DNA from: Luzula sylvatica
Taxonomy: Eukaryota > Streptophyta > Magnoliopsida > Poales > Juncaceae
Length of the DNA stretch: 64,000 bases
Direction of reading: 5' to 3'
NCBI GenBank assembly: GCA_946800325.1
Contig: OX326959.1
Span: 24,993,447-25,057,446 of the forward strand
In this document: positions 32,871 to 41,717 of the stretch, piece after piece
How the letters are laid out: the number at the start of each line of letters is the position of its first letter
Numbering within the stretch: position 1 is the first letter of the stretch
Translations under genes and position numbers: made by a program
Notes under the pieces: model-generated
The model's input: only the letters and a program-made list of their open reading frames with translations
Database searches by the model: none
What the model was told of the DNA's origin: nothing

Positions 32871-34369
32871 AGGGATTTGATGATGAAAACTTGGCTATCA
32901 CTCAGAGAGGCGAAAGCGTAGTATAGAGGTTAATAGGGTTTACATGAACAAGGAATCAGATGCATGCACGTGCCCGTGACACGAATTTGCAGGCATTTAA
33001 TGTAGGATTTTAATGTTGCACAAGTACCAATCTTTTCAGAGTTCAAAGTCGTTATGAAAATCGTCAAAGCCAGGTCTTTTTGGCATCATCTTATAATTGC
33101 AAGTTATTTTTCTTGTATATATGGAGCAAACAATGCTCATTTGAGGGAACTTTGGATGAAAGCAAGGGCTCTCGGCATTAATAAGTGCAAAACCTAGGGG
33201 CAGTCAAAATCAAGTAAATCAATTACCAAAAAAATATTATTCCAGTACATCGGATTATGCGAGAGGCGACCTGTGGTGCACGTCAAACAAAAATAAAATG
33301 GTGGGAGAAAAATAACAATATCTGAAATGGGGTTACATTATATTGATATGACACCCCCACCAACACATCTTTGTGTTGATGCGTCAGAGAAAAGTTAGTA
33401 GAGATTAATTGGTTTAATTAGCAATTAAATTAAGTTTTCTTTGGATTGATTCAATTAAGAATTTAATCAATTCAATAAAACTCTCTCGATTGACACATCA
33501 AGAAATCTTACGAATGTTTGTGGAGACACCATATATTTACCCAACTTAAATCTAACCATTAATATTTGAAGTTTGAACAAAGGCATATGCTCCTCAATTT
33601 CACTGCACCATCTCTAACGCGATACTATAATGATTAATTAATAATTCAATTCACAAATAAAACACAATGAACATTGCCATTTTTTATTAATATATATGTT
33701 AGTTATTTTATATCTTATGTATAATTTTAGAGAAATTCTTGTTTCCATAGAATGTCACATCATCAAATTAATAAGGACCATTTGATCTTGATCAAAATGT
33801 CCAAATTAGTTGGTCCATATAAATCAACTAATATAAAAGTTACATGAACATTGGTCTATCGGGGACCAAATCCATTCATATTTCTGTCACAACGAAATAT
33901 GAAAAAAATAAAAAATAAAAACCCTAAATTGTATGTATAACGTAAAAAAACCCCTAACTTTACATATGTAGTGATTACAATAAATTGTTTCTTTTTTTAT
34001 TTTAGAAAAATCCTGCAATTTTTGTAGCATATAATAATTCTAAAAAAATTATATATTATATTTATATAGTTTTAATATTTCATACATTATATAAAATGAA
34101 AAACAATATTAAAAAAATGAAATATTTAAAAAATAAAATATATTTTCAAGTTGTTTATTTTATTATTATCTGATGTTAGTTTTTCATGAATAATAAATGA
34201 AATATTAAAATTATATAAACACGTAATAATTTTATTTTTTGAAATCACATGTTAAGAAATTTTATGAATTTTCTTAAATTTAATAAAATTAATAAAAAAA
34301 TAACAAAAATATGTTTTTAAGTATTATATACGAAAATAGAAGGGTATTTTGGTAAAAAAAAAATGAATA
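32871..34369. other. Intergenic region upstream of paralogue E
   Basis: No gene. A weak inverted repeat at about 33350-33530 ('gacacccccaccaacaca...gatgcgtca' against 'tgacacatcaagaa...tgtggagacacc') may be a decayed MITE. Bases 33,890-34,350 are extremely AT-rich with no recognisable unit. Confidence 0.45.
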
Positions 34370-34626
34370 TCATCCAGGAAATTTTTTGTATGTAACTAAC
34401 TCATGTAAGTTTATGAAGGAAATAACTAAGTTTGGAAGATAATTCCTATTTTATCATTTGCGGAGTTGTAAAGTCCGCCTTGTTGTTTAGGCCGAGAATG
34501 AAATTCGGCCTGTCATTACAACAACTTAATTCAATTCTTTAACTAAGATTTAAGTCCGCCAAATTCAAAAAATATATATAATATTCATGTGCCATATGTA
34601 TATTAAATGTCATATGCATACTAACA

Positions 34627-35160
34627 CACTACAACAGAACTGGGTATCAGGGACGGTAAAAACCGTCGCTGAAAGTCTTTTCCGACGGCCTCCCATCGCT
34701 ACCGTCCCTTCGGTGAAAGCCGCGTCGCTGATGTTACCTTCTCCGACGGCCCGTCGCTGATATGAGCATTTCCGACGGCCCATTTTCTCCGACGGCCCGT
34801 CCCAATTTTTCTCCAACGGCCCGTCGCTAAACGTGATAATTAATAATAATAATAAATAATATTTATTAAATTAATTAATATTATATTCATATGTTCATTA
34901 TTATATTATATATTATTATTTGTTATATATACTATTAATGTTAAACATATTCCTTAATTACTTGTATTATTATTTATTATATATACACACACGCACATAC
35001 ACACATTACACACGTAATATACACACATAACACACGCAATATACACACATTACACATTACGCACAACTTACACAAAATCAAACACTCGAACTCAAATACA
35101 CACACACCCACACAATTCAAACACTCCGCAAATCCACACACACACACAAAATCAAACTCG

Positions 35161-35226
<66 letters not shown>

Positions 35227-36568
35227 TCAAATACTCCGCAAATCCCTGCAAAAATAAAACCAAAAATCAAACACTCGAACTCGCGGGTTACCAGCAAAAT
35301 CTCGATTCACTTGTCCATCCTCCATCTTCCTCGCGGGCCGTAGCGAGAATCTCGATGCACACATCCTTCTCGATTTACTCCATCATGTAGAATGAAATAT
35401 GAAAATGATTAATTAATAAATAATTCAAAAAAAATCTAAATTTTTTTATAAGCCCTGAGATAAAGAAGTAATCAGTATAAAAACTATTTTTAAACCAGTA
35501 TAAAAACAGAAATAGATAATTTTAGCAAATATGTTTAGCAAAAATGTACACTAAATTATTGAAACCAGTATAAAACAGAAATAGATAATTTTAAAACCAG
35601 TATAAAAACTTATTAATACTTAAAAAATTATTTATCGCAACAGAAATAGTATCGAAACATAAATAGATAACCAGAAAAATAATTTATTGCAACAGAAATA
35701 GATAATTTTAAAAATGAAAAATGAATATAGTTTATAGCAAAAGAAAAATATTGCCAATTCGAAAATATAAATTATACCTGAAAAAGGGAGCTCGTAATTT
35801 AGCCAAATCGAAGAACAAATGAAACCCCAATCCTTATAGCCTAATCCGTGCCAAAAACCTAGTTTCCGAAAATAAAAAGAAATATCATTACAAAACAAAA
35901 CAAAAATAACAAAATAACAAAATGTGAGCAATACCAGAAGCAAAAAGAGCGTTACGGCGGTCAAGAGGGCAGTCCAGAGGAGAAGTGCCACTTAGCAATG
36001 GCGAATGAGGGCAGTCAGTGAAGGAAAAGGGGAGAAGGAAGGAGGGTAGGAGGAGAGGGGCGTTGGCGGGGTGAGAATGAATGAGGCAGAGGGGAGCTGG
36101 CGGGGGTGTGGGGGGAGGGGGAGAAGGAGAGTGGTGGTGAGGGGGCTGTGAGGGGTCTGTGAGGGAAGTGCCACGAGTTTAGGGGGCGAAGAGGGGAAAA
36201 AGAGGAGAAGGAGAGGGGGCTGAATGGAATGAATGAGGGAAGATAGAGAAGGTTGGCGGGTTATAATGACAAACCATCACCGATGGGCCGACGGGGCTCT
36301 TATGCGACGGGGGATAGTATAATTAGCGATGGCTTTAACATCGCCGACGGGCCGTAGCAGGCTAGTAGCGACGGGTATAGAGTCTAGCGACAGGCCGACG
36401 GAGCGCTTTTGAAAATATTACGGAAAATGTGGGCCTTCTGCGACGGGCTTTGTTTCACCGACGGGCCGTAGCAGGATATTAGCGACGGCTTTATCATCCC
36501 CGACGGGCTGTAGCAGACTATTAGCGACGGATTTGGCATCGCCGACGGGCCGTAGCTGGCCATTAGCG
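34627..36568. mobile_element. CACTA (En/Spm-like) fragment with one terminus
   Basis: Begins CACTACAACAGAAC, a typical CACTA terminus, followed by dense subterminal repeats of 'ccgacggcc(c)gtcgctga' (34650-34830). The far side (36280-36560) has subterminal repeats in the opposite sense, about 50 bases long, built on 'gccgacgggccgtagcag' and 'attagcgacgg'. The expected right end (TTGTAGTG) is absent; the repeats stop at 36568 and unrelated repeats follow. The interior has an AC microsatellite and a very G-rich block (36000-36240), and no recognisable transposase. A non-autonomous, truncated element. Confidence 0.8.
35162..35224. repeat. (AC)n microsatellite, 63 bp
   Basis: A pure AC run inside the CACTA fragment, within a wider AC-rich tract (34985-35225). 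The matching run in unit 2 (59887-59979) is 30 bases longer, the largest length difference between the two units. Confidence 0.95.
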
Positions 36569-36694
36569 AAGATGTCGAAGAATCATGGAATCAAGATGTC
36601 GAAGAATCACCAAGGATCAAGATGTCGAAGAATCACGAAGATACACAAAAATCAAGACATCGAAGAATTATGGAATCAAGACATCGAAGATTCC
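36569..36694. repeat. Short tandem array of about 25-35-bp units
   Basis: Five imperfect units built on 'agatgtcgaagaatca' or 'agacatcgaagaatta', with variable tails such as 'tggaatca'. They run directly on from the truncated CACTA subterminal repeats. The array is open in two frames, but these ORFs are repeat artefacts. Confidence 0.75.
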
Positions 36695-36838
36695 GCAAGT
36701 TGGGAAATCATACAAATCACCAAAACAACTTATAGGTATCCCTAAACTTGTTTATGAATTATTAATCTCATAATTAGTCAAAGAATTATATTCGAAATTC
36801 ATCAAAATGATGAAATAATATAAGGTTGACAGTAGGAT

Positions 36839-37430
36839 GTCCGTTATAACGGAACTCATTGTCCGTTATAACGGACATACTCGTCCTATTCAAATGAGTT
36901 CTGTTATAACGGACATACTCGTCCTATTCAAAAATGGCTAACACAGTATAGTCCGTTACAACGGATTAACCAATCCGTTATAACGGACACCAACAAAGCG
37001 TTGTAACGGAAAAATATCCGTTGTAACGCTAATTAAATTCAAACTTGAAAGATGTCACAGAACTATGTCCGTTACAACGGACATATATGTCCGTTATAAC
37101 GAACATTGAACTCACTTCAGTATAACACTTTTCTCTCCATGTCCGTTGTAACGGATTAACCAATCCGTTACAACGGAAAGCCTCAGAACGTTATAACGGA
37201 GTATTCTCCGTTGTAACGGACATTAAAATCAATCTAAAGTGAAGTCCCAGTATGATGTCCGTTGTAACGGACCTGTCAGTTCGTTGCAACGAACTTCCTA
37301 ACACAGACTTCCGTTGTAACGGACATGTGTTCCGTTGTAACAGACTGTGTTATAATTCGAATATAACAGCCGTAACAGCTAGTTTGACTTATGGTCCGTT
37401 ACAACGGACTTGCTGTCCGTTGTAACGGAC
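36839..37430. promoter_or_regulatory. Array of about 19 palindromes, core CCGTTRYAACGG, in LTR U3
   Basis: About 19 copies, perfect or one to three bases off, of the palindrome TCCGTTRYAACGGA lie in 590 bases, spaced irregularly (about 20-65 bases). The central dinucleotide varies mainly between TA, GT and CA. Each copy holds two inverted YAACGG motifs, which is the MYB consensus YAACKG and contains the AACGG core of plant mitosis-specific activator elements. The array ends about 40 bases before the TATA box. An enhancer role is inference; the repetition and symmetry are seen directly. Confidence 0.85.
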
Positions 37431-37467
37431 TATGCAGAAAAAGCAATTCTGGGAAGGGTCTATGTGT

Positions 37468-37478
37468 TCTATAAATAG
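37468..37478 (+). promoter_or_regulatory. TATA box of the palindrome-bearing LTR
   Basis: TCTATAAATAG is a near-ideal plant TATA box, followed about 25 bases later by a pyrimidine-rich stretch suited to a start site. Confidence 0.65.
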
Positions 37479-38043
37479 AACCCTTTCCTCATTCTCTCTC
37501 ATCATCTCAACTATTATATTTTCCCAATCAAAAGAGAGAATCCTAGCTTTACATCCTGAGCTTAATCTTCTAAAAATATTCTTAGAGATTATTAGATCCC
37601 TCTTCATTCAACAAAATACGATTCTCAACTTGCGTGACCGATCACGTTTAGTTCGTATTAGACAATTGTAATAGGCTATAACAAAGATTGTAAAATCCGT
37701 CATAGATCGATAGAAGCGTGTAAATCGATCTATAGGCAAACCTTGTAATTGCTTGATTTGGGTATTCAATCGAAAGCCGAAAAGGCGCAAGGCAACCCCG
37801 GAGACATAGGTACTTGCAATCAATCGAGTCGGTCGATTGAGCGAGTAGCCGGTGAGTTAAAGCTACAAAGCAACCACCTACCGAACTCCGTAAACAAATA
37901 TCTTGTGTTATTTGTTTCGGTATTGTATTTCTTTCTCTAATTTATTTACGCTTCCGCATCAAATTGTAATTGTATTCCATTACCGCGAAAATTGGACCTT
38001 AGGACTTCCTATTCACCCCCCTTCTAGGTCTAAATTAAACAAC

Positions 38044-38730
38044 AATCCGGACATCGTATTCGTATTTCAAAATGAAATATCGGACATCGCATACAGGTAT
38101 CCGATATCCGATTACTGTAATTGTATTCGAAATCGAATATCGGTTATTATATTCGTATCCGAAATCGGATATCGTATTCGTATTTCAATATCAGTTATTG
38201 TATACATGTATCCGATATTCGATTTCGGATACGAATACAAATACGGTAACCGATATTCGATTTTGAATACGAATATACGAATACGGTAACCGATATTCGA
38301 TTTCGAATACGAATACGAATACGAATACGGTAACCGATATTCGGTTTCGAATATGAATACGAATACGAATAAGGTAACCGATATTCGATTTCGAATACGA
38401 ATACTAATACTAATACGGTGACCGATATTCGATTTCGAATACGAATACGAATACGGTAACCGATATTTGATTTTGAATATGAATACGAATACGGTAACCG
38501 ATATTCGATTTCGATTTCGAATACGAATACAAATACGGTAGTCGATATTCGATTTCTAATACGAATACGATGTTCGATATTTGATTTTGAAATACGAATA
38601 CGATGTCCGGATATCTGATATCGGATTTCAAATACGATATCTGATACAAATAAATTATCCAATTTCGAATACGAATACGACTACGATATTCAATATTTCA
38701 TTTCGAACACGAGTACAAATACGAATATAA
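38044..38730. repeat. Minisatellite of GAATACG / CGATATTCGATTTCG units
   Basis: Tandem units of about 31-45 bases contain 'ggtaaccgatattcg' followed by 'atttcgaatacgaatacg'. About eight recognisable junction words occur between 38250 and 38545, and both flanks are more diverged. The words are partly self-complementary. Long ORFs on both strands (IRIRNRIS-type repeats) are repeat artefacts. Confidence 0.85.
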
Positions 38731-38760
38731 TATCGAATACAAGTAAAATATTAAGAAATT

Positions 38761-38765
<5 letters not shown>

Positions 38766-38804
<39 letters not shown>
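38766..38804. repeat. (AT)n microsatellite, 39 bp
   Basis: A pure AT run. The partner in unit 2 (63521-63551) is 31 bp, eight bases shorter. Confidence 0.95.
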
Positions 38805-38807
<3 letters not shown>

Positions 38808-38986
38808 TTTTAGCATGCATAGCAGCATATGATACTTAATATACATATGGCACATGAATATTGTTTTTTTTTGGTTGGCCGACTCAAATCTTAGTTAACA
38901 AAATTAAGTGGTGTACATGACACGCGGAATTTCATTATCCGCCAAAATAACAACATCAAAAGATAAAATAGAAATAATCTTCCAAC

Positions 38987-39567
38987 TAGGGATGTCAACG
39001 GGGCGGAGAGGGTTCGAGTAATCCCCTCCCATATCCGAACACGAACCCGAAATACACGCGGGTAAAAAATCATATCCGAACCCGAACCCGCGGGTAATGG
39101 ATATACCCGAACCCGAACACGTTACCCGAAAATCACTTATATAAAATCTAAAAAATTATTATACAAATACGTAAAATCACCAACAATTTTATATACATAA
39201 AACAAACAACTTGTACAAAATACATTAAAAATACAAATATTACTAATAATTAATCTATAAAACATCACAAATTTTCATATCATTGGGTATTTTCGGATAT
39301 TTCTCGGGTATTTTTTGGGTTCGGGTTCGGGTTTGGGTATTTTTTCGGGTTCGGGTATACCTGCGGGTAAAAAATTACTCCCGTACCCGAACCCGAACCC
39401 GAACCCGAACCCGAACCCGAACCCGAACCCGAACCCGAACCCGAACCCGGAGCGGGTATTTTTTTCGAGTAAAACCCGATCCGCTTGTATTTTTTTCGGG
39501 TATTACCCATCCCGTTCGGATCGGGTACCCGCGGGTTCGGGTTTTACCCGACCAATTGACATCCCTA
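38987..39567. mobile_element. hAT-type MITE (TAGGGATGTCAA ends) with a (CCCGAA)n core
   Basis: This 581-base element begins TAGGGATGTCAACGGGG and ends TTGACATCCCTA, a well-known plant hAT MITE terminus type. Flanks CTTCCAAC and ATTCCAAA match at 6 of 8 bases, an eroded 8-bp target duplication. Removing the element restores continuity with the opposite arm of the surrounding inverted repeat (aagtttggaagat). It contains GGGTTCGGG-rich subtermini and a hexamer array of about 11 CCCGAA units at 39385-39449. It is non-coding. Confidence 0.85.
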
Positions 39568-39845
39568 ATTCCAAACTTGATTATTTCGTTCATAAACTTG
39601 GATAAGTTGGTTATATACAAAAAAATTCCTATCATCCATAGGGGGTGGTATTTGAAAATAAAAGTTTGGTAGAGATTTTTTTTTTTTTGAGTTTACAAAA
39701 AGATAGGGGTTCTTTTACAATATCCAAAGATGTTAGGGGGTTAAAAATATACCAAAACACAGATGTGTGAACAATCAGGCAAAAAAAACATAGAATCCAA
39801 TTACATATTAGGAAAAAAAAAATCATAACATACTCGATGACTCCC

Positions 39846-39873
39846 GCGCAATTGCGCAGGAAAAAAATCTAGT
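39846..39873 (+). mobile_element. Helitron-like 3' terminus
   Basis: The palindrome GCGCAATTGCGC (39846-39857), then eleven bases and CTAGT at 39869-39873, resemble a Helitron 3' end. The end near 28997 shares the stem core and CTAGT. The 5' end and any coding part are not identified. Confidence 0.45.
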
Positions 39874-40894
39874 ATTAATTAAAAATGAATGATTTTGCAC
39901 TTCGGAGAGATGCACTTCGGCATTGCCTCTTGCCCGGGTGTCCGGTTCCTCGCCCCACGCTTGTCATGTTCACTGCAGACAGTTCGGTTTCTTTTCGTCC
40001 TTTTTATATATTATTTATATTATTTTATGGAAAAATATATTATTCTCACTAATTTCACCCCTACATCTTTGATGAGGAGGACAAACGATAAGATTAGGCA
40101 CACCGTATCACCCACCCCATAGGCTGGCGTGGAAGGGGCGTTCTTGCCACATCAACTGAAGAACCATGTCAATTATTTACCCTAAACCCACTAATATCCG
40201 GATCCAATAAGAAAAAAACTCGCATTGTCAATTATTTCCTTCTCCCTCTCTCGTTGTCTCCTGACCGCCGCCTATTCGTTCTCATCCGCTGCCTATCCCC
40301 AGGAAGCATCTTCTTTTCTTTTTCAATAACATTTTCGCAGCACATACATGTAAGTAAATACTCCATTTTTTTATTTGTTATTTACAAAGTTTGTAATTGA
40401 ATTTTTTTCGTACACTTTTATTGTGTGTCTTCGATGCTTACTCTCCGCTCACTCGTCGCCTCACCCCTGCAAGTCAGCTTCTTTGTTATTTCACGGCTTG
40501 TTCGTTGCGGTACGTAAATATTATATTTTTTATCGAAAAAATGTACAACTGAATTACATAATATAGTTTTATTGTGTGTTAATTGAATTGATAAAATATT
40601 TGATTATTTAAATATTGCGGAAAATGGCGACAATCAATTATTTGGAAATTAACGAAGATGAAGAGCATGGAATTAATAAATTATTTGACTTTTTAAATTT
40701 CGCAGAATTGGAGATAACCGATTGTTTTGAAAATTAATGAAGATGAAAAACATGGTAGCAATACAGCTCCTTGAAACAAATTAGGTAAAAATGATCAACA
40801 TCAGTATATACAACTATATGAAGTTATGAACATAAAATAAAATTCTTCATCCTTGAAAATACAAAAAAAAAAAAAAAAAAAAAAATCACTCATC
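39874..40894. other. Intergenic region with an internal imperfect duplication
   Basis: No supported gene. Bases 39890-40160 are GC-richer and gene-like but carry no recognisable protein. 'acatgtaagtaaat' near 40350 could be a chance splice-donor match. Bases 40612-40670 and 40699-40756 are imperfect direct repeats (attgcggaaaatgg..., atttcgcagaattgg...). A24 lies at 40862-40885, just after the stop of the truncated GT47 gene. Confidence 0.45.
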
Positions 40895-41214
40895 CTATTC
40901 ATTCCTAATCCCTTTCATCCTCTCAATCACTCCATTTATCGCAATATCAAATGCATCCTCAACCGAATCCAACTTATACCTCGGATCGTTATATACGAGC
41001 CTCGGTATCATCTTTATCACCTCTTCTCTCATCTCTCTAACTTGATCGGTACCGTATCCTAGCAGTACATCTTGTATTTTCACTCTCCCTTCTCGTACTT
41101 CATCTTCGGGTATATACACCGAATATTTCGCATAATCCCTTGGAAGATGCCATTTATATTGTTCGTAAACCGAACCGGGGTGAAAAAACACCGGTATGCA
41201 TCCCGCAACCATCG
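40895..41214 (-). pseudogene. Truncated GT47 gene (paralogue F), C-terminal third, cut at the duplication junction
   Basis: The frame encodes the last 106 residues of a sixth, distinct MUR3-like GT47 protein. It starts within the best-conserved block (MVAGCIPVFFHPGSVYEQYK) and runs through HLPRDYAKYSVYIPEDEV, VLLGYGTDQVREMREEVI and MIPRLVYNDPR to the normal end. Everything upstream (about 340 residues: anchor, CTGRY, DHFxVAGR and PYPTYFHP motifs) is missing. At 41214 the sequence switches to the middle of the copia LTR. The frame stays open into LTR antisense to an ATG at 41302, giving a chimeric 135-codon ORF. The remnant cannot be an active enzyme. Its sequence differs from all five other paralogues, so it marks a sixth gene whose whole form should lie beyond unit 2. 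Confidence 0.92.
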
Positions 41215-41716
41215 AGGAGTTGAAAGAGTGCGAAGAAAGAGACAAAGAGAAGAGAGGAGAAAAGAGTTTTCTCCGTCTAGAGAATCGAAAGCAATCATAC
41301 AAGTTCGCCGGTGCATCGTCTAGGCAGGTGCATCCGCGACCGAGGTGCTACGACTAACGGTGGATATGGGTAGAGGAGTTCACAGTTTGTGACTCTTCGT
41401 TTGTGATCAAACCGGAGAAGTAAAGGAGCAGAAGACTGTGGAAGCGTGTGGGCATGGGACGCACGAAGACAACCGGAGACGTGTCAAGACGGTGGGAGAC
41501 GTGTGGTATGGGATGCACGGGCTAGTCACCAATGTGACATCGAAGAAGAGAAGGATGCAAGCGATCAACCCGTGGTGCGTGATCAATTTCACGCTGGTAA
41601 TCGTCTATCCTACTTTGCATCGTACCCTCGAAGTCGAGGCGTGATCTCGGGTTATGGGAACCGGACCGGGCCTACATATCCGCTGCGCGGGGCCGGGGTC
41701 GGGAGAATTCCCTTCA
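41215..41716 (+). mobile_element. 5'-truncated copia LTR (unit 2)
   Basis: Matches 16492-16993. The first 561 bases of the LTR, including U3 and the TATA motif, are missing, because the duplication breakpoint lies inside the LTR. The primer-binding site follows at 41718-41729. Confidence 0.93.
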
Positions 41717-41717
41717 G

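Larger units (their letters stand above)
36827..38041 (+). mobile_element. Ty1/copia-type LTR (solo or truncated), SIRE-like 3' end
   Basis: Starts near TGACAGTAGG, contains a TATA box at 37468-37478, and ends in sequence including TTCCTATTCACCCCCCTTCT, which resembles the end of plant SIRE/Maximus-type copia LTRs. No primer-binding site follows (next bases 'acaatccgg') and no internal region is seen on either side, so this is a solo or truncated LTR. No clean 5-bp target duplication was found, so the edges are approximate. U3 is filled with the palindrome array described separately. Confidence 0.65.
34370..39637. mobile_element. Composite element bounded by long inverted arms
   Basis: The left arm (34370-34618) and right arm (39637-38817, reverse complement) match in order: 'catccaggaaattttttgta', 'aagtttatgaaggaaata', 'ctattttatcatttg', 'aatgaaattcggcc', 'aactaagatttaagtc' and 'attcatgtgccatatgtat'. 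A hAT MITE (38987-39567) splits the right arm, and the arm resumes after it. The interior carries a CACTA fragment, an LTR, a minisatellite and an AT microsatellite. No transposase for the outer element is seen; long arms suggest a Mutator-like or foldback type. It recurs in unit 2. Confidence 0.75.
16492..41214. repeat. Tandem duplication, unit 1 (24,723 bp)
   Basis: Every base examined from 16492 to 39245 recurs in the same order and orientation from 41215 to 64000. The offset is 24,723 at first, 24,725 after a 2-bp indel near 20,720, 24,755 after the AC repeat and 24,747 after the AT repeat. The unit starts inside a copia LTR and ends inside a GT47 gene. The two boundary sequences share only two bases of microhomology (AG), so the event was not recombination between repeats. 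Differences seen by eye include 16662 C/G, 17871 G/A, 18520 C/T, 19305 G/A, 20119 T/C, 20644 T/C, 23069 G/A and 28533 G/C. Confidence 0.95.

Noticed and set aside
34977..35297. Cys/Val repeat ORF (and its longer form in unit 2)
   Set aside because: It is a translation of the AC microsatellite on the reverse strand.
35632..35991. Hydrophobic 119-codon reverse ORF as a membrane protein
   Set aside because: It lies in AT-rich CACTA interior; the hydrophobicity follows from A/T-rich codons and no family is recognised.
36839..37430. CRISPR-like array of short repeats
   Set aside because: Repeats are irregularly spaced, variable palindromes within a plant LTR; there are no uniform spacers and no cas genes.
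38195..38662. 155-codon repetitive ORF (IRIRNRIS pattern)
   Set aside because: A product of the minisatellite; both strands are open and the protein is pure repeat.
39385..39449. Interstitial telomere repeat
   Set aside because: The hexamer is CCCGAA rather than the plant telomere unit CCCTAAA, and it sits inside a hAT MITE with matching subterminal sequence.
16492..41214. Unequal crossing-over between GT47 paralogues as the cause of the tandem duplication
   Set aside because: The breakpoints join a GT47 gene to an LTR with only two shared bases, not one GT47 gene to another.
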